A stretch of 46,873 nt of DNA. It comes from Saccoglossus kowalevskii (taxonomy: Eukaryota; Hemichordata; Enteropneusta; Harrimaniidae). Below, in pieces: positions 1 to 12,004 of the stretch. A program made the position numbers and the translations under genes. Numbering within the stretch: the first letter of the stretch is position 1; every line of letters begins with the position of its first letter. The notes below the pieces were generated by a model that had not been told where the DNA came from, searched no databases, and was given only the letters and a program-made list of their open reading frames with translations. Location of the stretch: positions 399,270 to 446,142 of the forward strand of contig NW_003135347.1 in assembly GCF_000003605.2 (NCBI RefSeq). Reading direction: 5' to 3'.

Positions 1-717
1 ACATGGAAAGTCCCCGATTCTGACAAAGATGGCTTTACAAAATGAACAGAAAGGACAGAAATCATTTGTAACTTTTATAAAACACATGTTAGAAACACTT
101 AAATGTAACAAACTCTGGGAAGCTAATAATCTAAATTCTAAAAACATAAAAAGAATTATTCAAAATAAACTTAAAGATACATATAATAATGAATGGATGA
201 AGCAACTCAATAAAGACAACAATCAAAATGTTGGCAACAAATTAAAGACATACTCACTGGTAAAGAAAAATTACAAATTTGAAAATTATCTAAAAGTAAT
301 TTGGAATTATAAAATAAGATCAGCAATTACAAAATTAAGAATTTCAAGCCATAACTTGCCAATTGAGAAAGGGCGGTACAATAATATCCATCAACAACAA
401 AGAATATGCAAATTGTGCGACTCATCTGAAGTGGGTGATGAAAAACACTATGTTATGAACTGTTCAAACTCAGATATTAAATCAAATAGAGAAATTTATT
501 TCACAATATTAGCTTTCCAGAATTTGAAAAACTAAATCAAGAATGTAAATTCATTTATTTGTTAAGTGCTTTGGACACTCATCTTATGATACCTTTCGCC
601 AAATATGTTAATTCAATTTTAAATGTAGTTAATTAATAGTTGTATTTAGTGGCCATACTGCCGTATTGTACTATATCGGTGTTATGTCAATAAATTATTA
701 TTATTATTATTATTATT
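1..717 (+). mobile_element. 3' end of a non-LTR retrotransposon, cut by window edge
   Basis: The segment is open in frame from base 2, carries the C-terminal part of a retroelement polyprotein, then about 50 bases of 3' UTR, an AATAAA at 689-694 and a (TTA)n tail to about 717. That order is typical of a non-LTR element 3' end. Its 5' part lies outside the window. Bases after 717 resemble the start of the repeat block that also occurs near 23640, so the element appears to have inserted at the left end of the array. Confidence 0.75.
2..636 (+). pseudogene. Non-LTR retrotransposon polyprotein, C-terminal part, frameshifted
   Basis: The reading frame is open from the window edge through residues typical of the tail of metazoan LINE polyproteins: a basic helix region, a stretch with RISSHNLPIEKGRY, and a zinc knuckle of the form C-x2-C-x9-H-x4-C starting at RICKLC. 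The frame ends at 533-535, but shifting one base near 499-514 continues with FPEFEKLNQECKFIYLLSA and stops at 634-636, which is what the family's usual ending looks like. I therefore read it as one protein tail broken by a single-base indel. The reverse-transcriptase core is not in the window. The element is the same family as the minus-strand copy at 784-1255. Clade assignment is not possible from this fragment. Confidence 0.75.
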
Positions 718-783
718 TAAATAACATTTTACTGATTTATGACGTTAGTAGAACGACAGTAACGATTTGTAATAATATTATTA

Positions 784-1255
784 TTATTTTATTTCTACTT
801 CTCTAAATAATTATACCCCACTTACCTGATGGAACAGGTTACAATGCATATAAAAAAACACACACAAAAAAAACGAAAGTTACAGACGTGACTTTAATGG
901 TCTTAATAAAATAAAGTATATATATACACATTGCAAGAATTTGGATGATTTCATGGTTATCCTGAGAAAAAATATATGTAATTTTACTGATAGGTGAAAG
1001 GAACTCGAATTGTGATTCAATGCAGTTAATTCGATCAAAAAGCGGTTTTCGAATATGGTTATGTGCTAAACAAACTACCAGAAAATGAGTGTCATCTTCA
1101 ACAACATCTACACATATTTGGCAGATTCTATTTTTCACTGGAGTTCCATAATATCTACCGGTCTCATTGTGTAACTTATGGTTAGAGCACCGGAGTTTAG
1201 TTAAAGCTTGTCTGTACAGGGGAACACGAACGATATCCAAATAATTATCATAACA
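784..1255 (-). mobile_element. 5'-truncated non-LTR retrotransposon, minus strand
   Basis: Read on the minus strand this holds YRQALTKLRCSNHKL, NETGRY and a zinc knuckle C-x2-C-x8-H-x4-C (RICQIC...H...C), so it is the same kind of polyprotein tail as at the left edge. The coding frame is open to a stop at 839-841, and the minus-strand 3' end is an (AAT)n tail next to 784. The 10-base word AATATTATTA occurs at both edges (774-783 and 1256-1265) and is a likely target-site duplication, though it is low-complexity. The sister block near 23690-23730 lacks this insertion: there 'cgatttgtaa' runs almost directly into 'tttcaatgac'. The first residues of the apparent ORF (1256-1297) are target DNA, not element. 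Confidence 0.75.
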
Positions 1256-1265
1256 AATATTATTA

Positions 1266-3730
1266 GAGGATCCACTTTCAATGACCATTGTGATCACTAT
1301 AAAAATGGAAAACTCAATTTGTTTGGGTACAAATTATGAAATATTAAAACACTGGAGCTATCCTGCAATGAAAGTGGTTGTATAACGCAAATATTTCAAT
1401 TGTTGTAATCATTCAATGTCCTTTTTCACTGATTACAGCGTCTTACAAAATTAATTTCAGGATTATTTTAGCTAAGATTTCTCATGGAATGTACAAAAAC
1501 CAAAACTATGACACCCAAAGTCCTCATGATGTCTACATTAGTTAGTGGGAGGAGTGCAATTTATATAGATAAAGGTCTTTCAATGTGCTCAGATAGGAAT
1601 ATAATACTTCATTACTATAATTATTTTGTCAAAAGCCGTCAAAGTTGTGCTGATTACATTGATCTTGATGATATTGTTGCATTCCCACTTTATATATGAG
1701 GAACATCTCTAATGGTTATTGTGATCACCATGGGAAATGATTAATGGAGCACTGAAGTAATGGAGCACTGAAGCTAATCTTTCCTTGCAATTCGTGATGT
1801 GATGATTTTCATTGTTAAAATATTGCATTGTTTTCCTTTTTAAGAAGCTATTTCTAAATTCGATTTCAGGGTAAGACTTGCCTGTAACCGTACACAATAA
1901 CCGAAAGCCGTTTTAATACTCACAAAGGAAAATGGGAGTGATCTGCATATCAAAAAGTGTGAATGTAATTATAACATTGTAAGGTACAGTTTATTCTGCG
2001 GCCGAATTTGACATGTGATCTGTTTTTTAAGAACAGAAAAAAGACTTAAATCACAAAACAGAAGCAATATCACAAAATAAATAAAACCGACAAAATAAAA
2101 TGTTGATAAACCCTGTTTAATTGGTATCATGTGGTGATTTGAACGCGCAGATGGACGATGGGTTTTTCTGAGTTATAATACACAGCATAACACGAGGAAG
2201 CGCGTTTCTTAAAATTCACAATACGCCATTTTGTACAAATATGCAAAAACATGTATATGAAAAAAAAAGTTTAAAGCCTTATTTTTCTTCTCGTATACCC
2301 TTGTCTATTACGCTAAAAGGCATGAATAAATGAATAATCAAAACCGGGCACCAGAGGCAAACCACATAAACATAAACATAGTAACATGACACTACAGGCT
2401 AAGTGGAAATATAACAAAGAATATTTTTACTGTCAATTCAACTTATTTTTTTATTATTATTATGTCTAATCACAGATAAAATAACTATGTTCAATTTATC
2501 ATATTAATCAACGTTATTATAGAGATAATGATATTTATCTGATTCAAGGAGATTAGCTTTAAATAAAAAGCCACTAGCGTTGTTAGTGCTAAATATTTAT
2601 AGAGTGTACACATTCAAAGTGGCTTTAAGGTGACTCATTTCTGTTGTTGAATAGGTCGCGAGTTTTAATTCAATGTTGCGTATTTATATGTTCGTAATAT
2701 TTCTGTTGTTTATATTAGAAATAAATTTAATGTTTTTTCGTCCCACTTATTTTTAAATTTGACATGTACAGTGTTGAGAGCGACATGTAGTATACGCAGC
2801 TTTCATTCTCTTGGATCAAGCCTCCTGGCATGGATGCAGACCAGCCCAAGTAATAAAGGCCTTCGCGATGCGTCGTGGTAAAAATTATGTGTGGCTTTTT
2901 ATATTCAGGGTTTCAGTAAATCCATAAATCCTGTTTATAAACAGAAAACAAGAGGGAATGTATATACCAGCAATGCTACATAACAGTGACCTCCGAATCT
3001 AAGGAATATTCATGGTATAGACCAAGTAAGTCGTCAAGTAATAATTATAAATTTGGCATAGAATCTGTGCTATGATATTGTAAATTGACGAAAAATGCAC
3101 GAGTTTCGATCTCTTGATAGTATAAAATATGCAGGTTAAATGAACCACTTTTCGGAGGTGTTGCCTGTTCCCTGACTGGTGACATTGTTATTGCCTTTTG
3201 CGCCCGAAGTCGTGCGGAGGAAGCGCCGAGCTTGCAAGGTTGTTTTAGCCGTACGACCAAGGGCAAGAAAAGCCGTATCCAGTTCATAAAGGTTTTATCA
3301 TATACCTTCTGGGTGTAATTACAATTTTACCACGTCGTAACCTCATCCACACGACGTAATTTAGAATTACACGCGCTGGGCTGGGCGTAATACGGGAGAT
3401 TATTGCCCTGATGTGAGGGCTCACGTTCCATAGCGTTACGGGCCGGGCAATACGAGGTATATGATAATCAAAATAGTGGTTTAAGGTCATTTGCAATAAA
3501 ATGTTCCTTGTAACCTCGTGTGGTATACTATCTCAAATGTCATAACGTTGACCAGGAATCTGTGTTGGCAACCCATGAAATCGTGTCATTGATATATACT
3601 CATATGTAATATTTCAAAATTAAATTAACCTTTCCGAAAAAGGATTTTGTCAAAATAACTACGACATAGTAAACTCTCACATTTCAGTAGACGTGGGTTC
3701 AATAATTATTAATAGGAGTGTTAATATTGT
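1266..3730. repeat. Array block E/D, copy 1
   Basis: This segment matches 24241-25980 plus 27745-28170 in direct orientation over almost all its length. Shared landmarks are 'gatctgcatatca' (1941 and 24723), 'cattctcttggatcaagcc' (2803 and 25466) and 'cgttccatagcgttac' (3424 and 27851). The 2440-2960 part also recurs at 12680-12965. I see no credible gene; the two minus-strand ORFs of 70-80 codons around 3045-3496 are not preserved in the sister copy. Bases 3403-3449 hold a short inverted repeat (TTGCCC...GGGCAA). Confidence 0.8.
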
Positions 3731-6005
3731 TAATATTGACACTGAATTGTAAAGTATATATTATATGTACGAACTCATCTACGTATAATATTGAAATTGT
3801 GTTATATAGTTTGTATCACATGTATGGACTTATCGATATAAAATATTGACATTGATGTACAACTTTATTGAATGTTGATTTCATTATTTGCTAATAAAAT
3901 AATTTGCATATTTGTTCTTCGGCGTTATAGTATCGAGCCTTTAAAATAAAAAAAAACTACATATATTGTGACAATCAGACTAAATGCATTATTTTTTGTA
4001 TGTTTGATAGATTACTGCTCATTCATATAGTAAAGTTTGCACATGATTGACAAGTAAACTGCCAAATATAAATATATGCACATATGAAGAAAACATATAT
4101 TCGCATATAAAACATATATACATTTGTATAACTAAATTGAGTATTTCATCTCATACAACATCATTTATTCAGTTCAGGTCGTCCAACGAATATCATTCTA
4201 AAGTGTCATCATATTAGGATTGATTATTATTCAGATGTGTTTTTCTAGTTAAACATGAAACACAATCAAGTTCCATAATCACAAAACCTTTTACACGAGC
4301 ATAAATATTGAGTAAAAAACATCTAAAATTAAGCTACACATTTAAAAAATACACTCCAAACTGGTAAGAAAAACGGCTTTAAAACAAACAAATTACAAAC
4401 TATATAGAATGATGTTGGGGAGAGAGTTTGTTTTCGTAACCAGTCATTTATGAACATAAATTAATAGATTTCTTTGACTGTTGCACCTGCAAACTTCCAA
4501 GGACATGGTGGATTCAAAATCAGTAAGTTTGGAATACATATCTCTGTGTTATTTTGGATTACCTAAAATGTGTTACCTCCCACTATTACACGTGTATTGA
4601 CAGTAACACGCATATTCACAGGCAGACAGTTGTAAATGTTCGCTAATTCTACGTATATCGTACATCGCCCCAGGCCAGGAAGCCGGCGAGACAAATCTTT
4701 AATATCAACTGCAGATAACTTTTCTCACATCTAAGATTAAACGTGTGTAATCGAATCATTCCCGCACTATGTATACATGTGCAAATATGACAAGTATTCA
4801 CATACTTTTCTGATTTATAATATTAGTAAATCGGCAGTTTTATTGTGAACCCTATACAAATATAAAATCTCTTGATTTTGGTACAAATCAGGAAATATTT
4901 GAGCACTGAAGCTAGCCTGTACTGAAAGTGGTTGTGTATAAACCAAACATAATTTCCGTTGTTGTAATTGTCGAGATTGATGCATTTCTCTACAAACAAA
5001 GACGACAAGATTATGAGTTTTAATTAAGTAATCAGGACAATTAATTACATTACCCAAACTGATACAATGGTGGTAATAGCAGTCTATGGGTGAGATGATA
5101 GTAAACAGCTGTACAATTACAGTTAACCAGGTAAGATATTTTTGACAATGTAAGTCTTTATTTGATATCAAGGTGATGAAGCAAAGATCCTCTACCATAT
5201 ATCATGTTTTGAGGCTACAGATGAGATCAGTCATGGTTTGTGGATGTATACATACTTTATATTCAAGTTATTCACATAAACATGATCTTGGATTCGTATA
5301 TTCCTTACAAATCATTGTCTGGACCAGTTTGATAATTTATTATCAATGCAGGAAAAATAATAAATTTGGCTAGTTTCTAATAGATTTTGGAATCATTTAG
5401 CTTTAGTTTTCATATGTTGTCATCTCTATTCTTGTCAGACACAAATTACAAAACGGGTATTGTTATTGAAATTGTCAATGATTAGAGTGTGTAAATGCAA
5501 GTGAGTATGTAACGTGTGTGGGTAAATAAAGGCAGTATACTGTACAGATTTATAAGATACACAATTTCCCTGAAATAATTACGATTGTTATCATGTGTAA
5601 TGTAATCTCTTTAAATTGAAACCAGTACTGCCAGGATATACACGCGTCATCGCTAAACTAGCATGAGTGTGTCCACAGAGTATCATTGCAAACTACACAT
5701 AATGGTACCAATTAGTGAAACAAAATCACATAACATTGAGCGCACCGCAATGTTAATTAGTTATTCTAAATTCAGTACTGTTCCAATGTTATGTTTGCTG
5801 CATTTGAGCGTTCACAGTGTAGTTTGATTCTGCAATAGAAATTATAGGGGGTTATGTTCATAATCAGCCGTGTGTGAACTTGTTTGTTGATTTTGCTCAT
5901 CAGTTCAGTAGACTTCCTTGAATGTTGCCTCTAACATACACCTTGTATTTACCATTTCCATTTACCATTTACCAGTTGCAATTTTGGGCTGTTGTCTTTC
6001 ATTAA
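3731..6005. other. No gene seen; diverged array sequence
   Basis: No coding region can be supported. Bases 4080-4800 match 34090-34800 in direct orientation (shared 'acacgcatattcacaggcag' at 4608 and 34670, then 'ggccaggaagccgg'). Bases 5000-5360 match 14580-14757 plus 16965-17140 (shared 'cccaaactgatacaatggtgg'). The ORFs of 60-127 codons here are not kept in the sister copies. Confidence 0.6.
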
Positions 6006-6009
6006 ATTA

Positions 6010-6420
6010 TTATTAAGGAAAAGCAGCGAAAGATGTATAATGATAAGCTTATCAAGAGAATACCGGAAAGTGTAATATTGTAGCAAGGCAATATTGTATC
6101 ACATCGACTTCCGCTACACGTCGGTCGATCACCGCTCTTTCTTCGTGCATCATACATATATCTTATTTTATCCGCATCATCAATATATACGAAGGACATA
6201 TACGTTTTTGCAAACATGCAAAAGCAGGCTGGATGGTACAAAATCACTGTTAAACTGCATATTTCTGATTTACCGATATGTTAAACCCCTTTCCATGCGA
6301 GGTCAAGATTATTGCGCGTATTCCGCCGATGTGATGTCTACTTTAGAATTTGACATTCACTCCAAAGGGCAGCCATTGGTGGTGTATATTGTTTAATTCT
6401 ACGTACATTGCCTCACTGAG
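6010..6420. repeat. Array block F, copy 1
   Basis: Direct repeat of 28690-29125, with a shorter piece at 37060-37255. Shared words are 'cgctacacgtcgg', 'tattccgccgatgtgatgt' and 'ttaattctacgtacattgcc'. A plus-strand frame of about 100 codons (6094-6396) is partly kept at 28739-29032 but is interrupted there by stops, so I do not call it a gene. Confidence 0.75.
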
Positions 6421-8850
6421 ATGATTCTTTAATCAAATACCAATTGAAATAACAGTTGTGTAATTTGAAGATATGCCAAACCTGCTTTCTCAATAGATGG
6501 GTAGGTGAACAATTCAAGGGAATGTTTTAAAAACAACCAACCATTCATGGCCACTAATAGCGTGGGATCACCAGTGTAGAATCAAATTGTTCCCCTAGTA
6601 GGTCTATTTTTGTGGTTTGGATACAAATCATGAAACATTGGGGCACTGGAGCTAGCATGTACTGTAATCGTGGTGCTTACACATTGTTGTAATCACTCAA
6701 AGATCGATTTCACTATTTTAGAGGTTATATTCAAACTCTAACCATGGACAAAAACGCCAAAATCAAGACAAATAAAGGAAGCCATCATGATGCTTACGTC
6801 TTTCAATGTGCAAAGATTGGAAAATTATAATGCATGTGTTTTGTAAAAAAAATCCTAAATCTCCAAACTGAGAATCTCCCACTGATGATTTCGATCTCCA
6901 TGGGAAATGAATAAATTATAGTTGTTTTTGTAACAAATCCTGAAATATTGGAGCACAGGAGCTAACCTCTAGTGTAAGACGTGGTGTGATAATTTACATT
7001 GGTTCATTGTATGTGTACACGGTTTGATGTGTTGCATTGCTTCCTTTATGTAACTATATACAACCAGAATCCATTAAGGGGAGTTGTGTGCAGATCATAG
7101 AAATTGGCAATGCAATTTTAACATTGTAATAGCATTACACAAAATGACACACTGGTGAGAATAACTGTCTCTATTGGCGAGATGCATGTACGCAGCTTCA
7201 CAATTACAGTTAACTGGGTAAATACTTTGGGAATCGCATGTCTTAATTTGTTTTGTTGAATGTATATGCCTGTGTTGTAAAGGTAGTCAGCGGAAGATAT
7301 TGCATCACCTTTCTTTTGTGATTCACATGTAATTTTAATTAAAAGAACGCTAACAAATTAGTACAGACACTTTTTTAGGCTTTTTGTCAATGTGACTGTG
7401 ACATAGTTAAAGCGCGGTAGTCGTCGCGCTGCGCATGTGCGACATTTGCGTTGATAAACATTGATTTTCCCACAATCCAATGCGCTCTTCAAATGGAAAT
7501 CACAAGTATGAGATTTTACCTGGGCGCGATTTGCACTGAATACCGCCAGTGACTCCATAGATACCTTCCAATAACATGGAAATTATTTAATTAAAGCTTG
7601 GAAACGTCTCAGTTCGTACTCGTTAATCTGCGCAACAGTCAAAGTCACCATCTTTGTTTATACGAGACCCATACATCTCGCACATGCGCAGCGCGACGAT
7701 TACCGCGCTTTAAATCTCACATTTGAGTAAACTTGGGTTCAGCAATGTATGCATTTTAAACGTCTGTAACACAATTTCATATATCTTATTAAAAATTATA
7801 AAACGAAAAACAAATAAGGCAAAACTAAATATAAATATTAAATTGAGTCTTTAGTGCATCAGTAACAACTGCTGCTCATCCAAAATCATCATTCCAAGAT
7901 CATGGTATCGTGATTTATACCAAATTATTCATAATAGAGTTTATAGTTCTGGTGAAGTACAGCACGTAAATGCTATAAACAGGAAATATGTTATACGAGA
8001 ATAAACAGATATATAATACTTATATGTGCTTTTAAGTTTGCCGAATGAGTAATCTTGAAAACAAAAACATAATTCCGTTTTAGAATCAAGTTAATTCATA
8101 CAGCTGTGCTCGGTGAGAAAAAAGCCTTCAAGAAATATCAGGATAATGTTTCTAAAGTCATAGATTTGCACAATGAGTTAAAGGGCGAGAGACAGACATA
8201 AATGCTTCTCGCTATGAGATAGGGCGAGCGAGGAGTCAATACACATATTGAGTTCAACATATAGCATTTATATTTGTATCCTAATCTTGATCCTAATAAT
8301 ATGCATGTTATATCACCATTATTCGCACTTCACAAGGTAATTAATTGTATCCTCATTTCGATTTCCTGATTGAAAATAATTTATGTAAATATTTGTATAC
8401 ATGTTATGTCACCATTATTCACACTTCACAGTTCACAAAATGTAATACATGTTGGTCAATGAGTGCAGTGTGATGCACAGAGTGATAAACTACAGTCTGA
8501 AATAAGTATAATGAGTGTCATCATGTGAAATGGAATCTTTTTAAATCGAACCCAGTGCTGCCACCATTCCACACGCATTCAATGATGCACAACTGTTCGA
8601 TATAAAGGTGAAAAGGGAGGTTATCTTAAATAGTAGTGAACCTCACCATTGGTAAACTAATGTCAATGTCATTGAATAGGTCCAAGTAGTAAAATAGAAC
8701 AACATGTTAATGGAGCACACCCCAATATTAACCAGTTAATAAAATATGCACTGTTATTACATTAGTTTCATATGAACCCTTGAGCAATTTGAGAGATCCA
8801 AGATGGTTTCCTAAATGGCAGCAGAATTATACAGAGTTTACATTTCTGTT
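6421..8850. repeat. Array blocks W and G, copy 1
   Basis: Bases 6440-7240 match 29140-29600 and 19834-20830; bases 7240-8830 match 30060-31420. Landmarks are 'caattcaagggaatgtttt' (6508 and 19904), 'tgcagatcatagaaattgg' and 'aaatatgttatacgagag' (about 7984 and 30539). No gene is supported. A TTAA-flanked MITE interrupts the block at 7411-7709. Confidence 0.75.
7407..7713. mobile_element. MITE with TTAA target duplication
   Basis: The insert (7411-7709, 299 bases) starts AGCGCGGTAGTCGTCGCGCT and ends with the near-perfect inverse ACGATTACCGCGCT, giving terminal inverted repeats of about 35 bases. It is flanked on both sides by TTAA (7407-7410 and 7710-7713). The paralogous block at about 30180-30215 has the uninterrupted site 'gacatagTTAAatctcac', so the insertion boundaries are directly visible. 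TTAA duplications are typical of piggyBac and Kolobok transposons; with no transposase here the element is non-autonomous. The 66-codon ORF inside it is incidental. Confidence 0.88.
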
Positions 8851-8856
8851 CACAGT

Positions 8857-8876
8857 GTATATATATATATATATAT
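8857..8876. repeat. (TA)n microsatellite
   Basis: About ten TA dinucleotides at the start of block X. The sister copies at 20885 and 31430 have a shorter run or none. Confidence 0.85.
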
Positions 8877-8879
8877 TAT

Positions 8880-9489
8880 ACGGCTGGAATGTGTTTTAGA
8901 TATCAGGGAATACATATAAATGCACGAGAAATATGTAAAATTTATTCAATTATAAACGTGATGAATTATTTTCTATAGCGATAAGGTAAATACTTTTTGT
9001 CAGAAACATTATATTTATGATGTATACTGATTGACAGACATTGCAATAATTATAGTATTTATCTATATGTCGTCTTGGTATTATACTAATATCTGTATTC
9101 TCTGTCATTTGTGAACATGTTTGATGTAACAATCGTCAGAGGCAAATGTTTGCTTTTGTTTCAACAGGGGCAGTAACTGATGCAAATTTCACGTGTAAGT
9201 ACGGTGTAAACTTAATCCGTGAAACATCTTTTCCGAGATTTATACATTTCTCCACCAAGAAAGATAAAAGATTAAGATTTTTAATCATTGATATCATTGA
9301 TGATGTATTCCCTGGCTGTGTTGTTTCACAAACAAGGTGAAAAACAATGAACAACTAAAGATGAAGCAACGATCCTCCACCGTGTGGCATGTATGATGTC
9401 TTGAAGCTACAGATGCAATCAGCCACGGTTTGTTCACGTATACACTTGTTATATTCAAATTAGATATATTCATTGTCTGGACCAGTTTT
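8880..9489. repeat. Array block X, copy 1
   Basis: Direct repeat of 20900-21345 and, for its first part, 31430-31640. Shared words are 'cagggaatacatataaatgca' shortened in each copy, 'attcaattataaacg' and 'gtcagaaacattatattt'. It contains the small exon-like element at 9171-9211. Confidence 0.8.
9171..9211 (+). other. Exon-like segment with acceptor and GTAAGT donor
   Basis: A pyrimidine-rich tract 'cttttgtttcaacag' ends near 9169-9170 and is followed by about 25 bases that read AVTDANFTC in the frame open from 9146. Then comes 'cgtGTAAGTac', a near-perfect 5' splice consensus, at about 9193. The same arrangement is kept at about 21200-21240 ('tttcaacagggcagtaactgatg', but GTGAAAGT at the donor). 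Only the GTAAGT half remains at about 14495, and a decayed version is at about 35490. Alternatively the frame continues for 64 codons to 9340. The AVTDANFTCKY stretch resembles the B strand of an immunoglobulin-like fold, but that is a weak inference from a few residues. Confidence 0.35.
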
Positions 9490-10080
9490 TAAAGTATAGA
9501 TGCAGGTTCGTGGGCACTCGGAGAAATTTTGTTTTTTCTTTTTCTTACCCCGACAGTCTTGGCTAGATTGTGTTAACAATTGGAACATTGTTCATGCTGG
9601 AACATATTCAAAAACAATTTAAAATATAGGGAACCAGGGTACTCTTATGTGATTAAAAGTCAAGAAAGTTTTTTTTACGTCACTGTTGTTGTTATCTGCA
9701 AATGAGTTGCTGGCCTCAGCGGTGGTGCGTGACATCCTGTCTCAGCGACTGTTTACTAAGCTCAAGCGCTATCTACTAGCCTCGCAAACTACATAAGAAG
9801 CAACAAAACGACAAAACAAACAGACAAGACGTAGACGCTTGCAGCATGCAAGGGGAATAAAAAATTACAGTTGTAACTGATAACTAAACTTTTTCACCCT
9901 TAACTCGCAACATGTCGGCAACTTCCAGCCTAGCAGCTTCCAGTGGTATACTAGTACTGTTAAATAAGTTTTTTTATATATTTATATTTATAGCAAGACC
10001 CGATAGGGCAACTTGATTTTCGCGCAAAACAAGGATACAGTTTCTTTTGTTCTCTTGGTGCATATATTGCACGCTTTTTC
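9490..10080. repeat. Array block B, copy 1
   Basis: Direct repeat of 17140-17700 and 21340-21860, and inverted at 33640-34085. Shared words are 'gacagtcttggctagat', 'gagttgctggcctcag' and 'cgcgcaaaacaag'. On the minus strand all four copies keep a frame reading EAARLEV-DMLR (with small changes) at about 9890-9955. Confidence 0.85.
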
Positions 10081-11364
10081 GCATTAGATATATTTTTTAA
10101 AATTAAATTGAGCCTTTTCATTTACAATATTTTTATTCAATTGCTATGAAATGAGGTCATTTAGTGCGTTAATGACAAGCGCTACTCAAAAAATAACATT
10201 CCAGAGTCATACTATCGGGATTGATACTAAATTATTCAAAAAGGAGATAATATTTCTGATTTTAGTTCGCATATTGATTGACATATATTCTTAAAAAAAA
10301 CACACATAATTTCGCTGGATTTCGCAGATTGGTGAGAAAAAAGCTTCAAGGAATGTCAGGGTAATGTTTCTTAAGCCATATAATTACTGATGAATAAAAG
10401 GTGACAAGGCATACACAAATGCTTCTCGCTAAGAAACAGGTTCCAACGTCATCATACCTTCTTTGTTGATTCAGAACACACTCACTATTGTGTGTCTTAT
10501 GCAAAGTTAAGAAATGGCTGAAGAGTCAATACACATAATGTATTCTACAGACAGTTTATATAAATGTATTCTCATTTCGATTTCTTGATTCAGAATTGCC
10601 TATGTGAACATTAGTATACATGTTATGACACCATTATTTGCACTTCACAGTTTACGAAATGTAATACATGTGAGTATTGAATGCAGTGTGCTACACAGAA
10701 TGACAAGTCACACAATGCCCTTGAAATAAGTACTAGTGTTATGACGTGAAATGTGAATTGACATCAGTGCTGCCACTCTCTCTTACACGTTCAATGATCC
10801 ACAACTGTTCGATGTTAAAAAGAAAAAAGAGAGATTATCTTTAAAGTAGTTCAGTTGACGACTATCGCTGTACGAAGACAAAGACAAGCATTACAATACT
10901 ATCCTTGATCCGTCTATGCTTACATTGATGTATTGACCGTTCTTAGCAGTGAACTCACCATCTGTAAACTAGCGTCAATGTGTTCATAGTGTAGCATTGT
11001 AAACTACATAGAATGGCGCCAATCAGTGAAGAATAGTTAATACAATTTTTGCACTGTTAGTACATTAGTTTTAGTCCAGCGGCTTTGGGCCAACCAGACA
11101 TTCTTTGTTACATGTTCACTGTATGTCCCACAGATACAAAAACAAACCCATTGTTTTTCCGGGAGTACACTAATTATAGGGGTTGTGATCAGTCTGACAT
11201 ATTCATGTTAGTCAACTGTTAGCTGCTGGTGATGTTTCAAGTACTTTGAAGAAATTATTAGCCACTATAGCTTGTTTGCTAATTTGATTGGAAACACTGT
11301 CATAAACTTGGTGAATAATCTTTCACCAGATTTACATAACGTATTAGGAATGCTTCTCAAAGAT

Positions 11365-11718
11365 TAAAAGATTGTTCACATGCTTGACTATCACGTTACT
11401 TGCTATGATGAGCTTTATCGCTTTAAATGTCAGCTGCAATGGCTAACAACAAGGGATTGCACTTGCAAGTCATTGATTACTTCAAGTGATAACTTTGATG
11501 TAGACATGTCATCACAAAATAAAAAGCTGCCTACCCGCTCACTCGCTATAATCATAATACAACCACAATCAGTCTGTAATAGTGAAGATACTGGTAATCT
11601 AACAATCGAATTAAGAAAGACAAATGTCTTTGCTTATGACGGCCAAAAGAACATATGCAGGGCATACAAGAATGTGAACTTTGTGTGTCTTAAGTGGGAG
11701 TGGGTACGTGGGGAGTGA
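11365..11718 (+). pseudogene. Decayed first segment of the secreted-protein gene
   Basis: A 112-codon frame from 11380 to 11718 includes DVDMSSQNKKLPTRS, QPQSVCNSEDTGNLTIELRK and FAYDGQK. The copy at 19062-19316 keeps the same frame and residues with a few changes. In another frame, bases from about 11360 read like the signal peptide found 520 bases downstream: ATT in place of the start ATG, then a Leu/Ile/Met-rich stretch ending NVSCNG and a stop. The two frames must have been joined by splicing or were broken by indels. The downstream block (11940-12180) has matching residues: DVDISYK, TITQPQ, DTGDFTI and a C near QKYITC. The spacing C...K-L...DTG-x-(L/F)-T-I...QK-Y-x-C recalls an Ig-like domain, but the usual core Trp is absent. 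I give this as a hypothesis only. Confidence 0.4.
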
Positions 11719-11887
11719 ACGATTGACAAACAGTGCAATATTTATATTGGTTGATGCCATCTTGCAACATGAATTAATATAAATACCCTCACTATGGGAA
11801 TTATTCACATATTCAGTGCTAGTTTATGCAGCCTCATATTCATATTATATATTATTCTTAAATATGACAGTAATTTAAGATTCAAAG

Positions 11888-12004
11888 ATGAAATTGATCT
11901 CATGTATGACCATTGTCTTACTTGTAGTTATGACGAGGTGCGACGCATATAAAGTTAGCCACAATGGCCAATCTGGCAATATCAGCAGAGAAGAGTTAAG
12001 TTAA
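11888..12004 (+). CDS. Signal-peptide exon of a putative secreted protein
   Basis: ATG at 11888 opens a frame whose first 20 residues are MKLISCMTIVLLVVMTRCDA. It has a lysine, a 13-residue hydrophobic core and a CDA/Y cleavage site, so it is a textbook signal peptide. The mature start is YKVSHNGQSGNIS. The frame stops at 12002-12004 after 38 residues, so a real gene would have to splice out before the stop or this copy is dead. A second copy lies at 19510 with 20 of the first 20 positions alignable and only four changes. The A-rich leader 'agattcaaagatg' is shared. The family is not one I recognise. The short length argues for an exon, not a complete peptide gene. Confidence 0.5.
   Translation: MKLISCMTIVLLVVMTRCDAYKVSHNGQSGNISREELS

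Noticed and set aside
2130-2160. tRNA-like 'gattcgaac' near 24975 and its partner at 2140
   Set aside because: There is no A-box at the right distance and no cloverleaf; it is simply part of block E.
4815-5198. 127-codon minus ORF
   Set aside because: The matching array copies (14580, 21230) do not keep the frame, and there is no domain or start context to support it.
6094-6396. 100-codon plus ORF in block F
   Set aside because: The copy at 28739-29032 is interrupted and the third copy at 37060 has lost the frame; codon changes look random.
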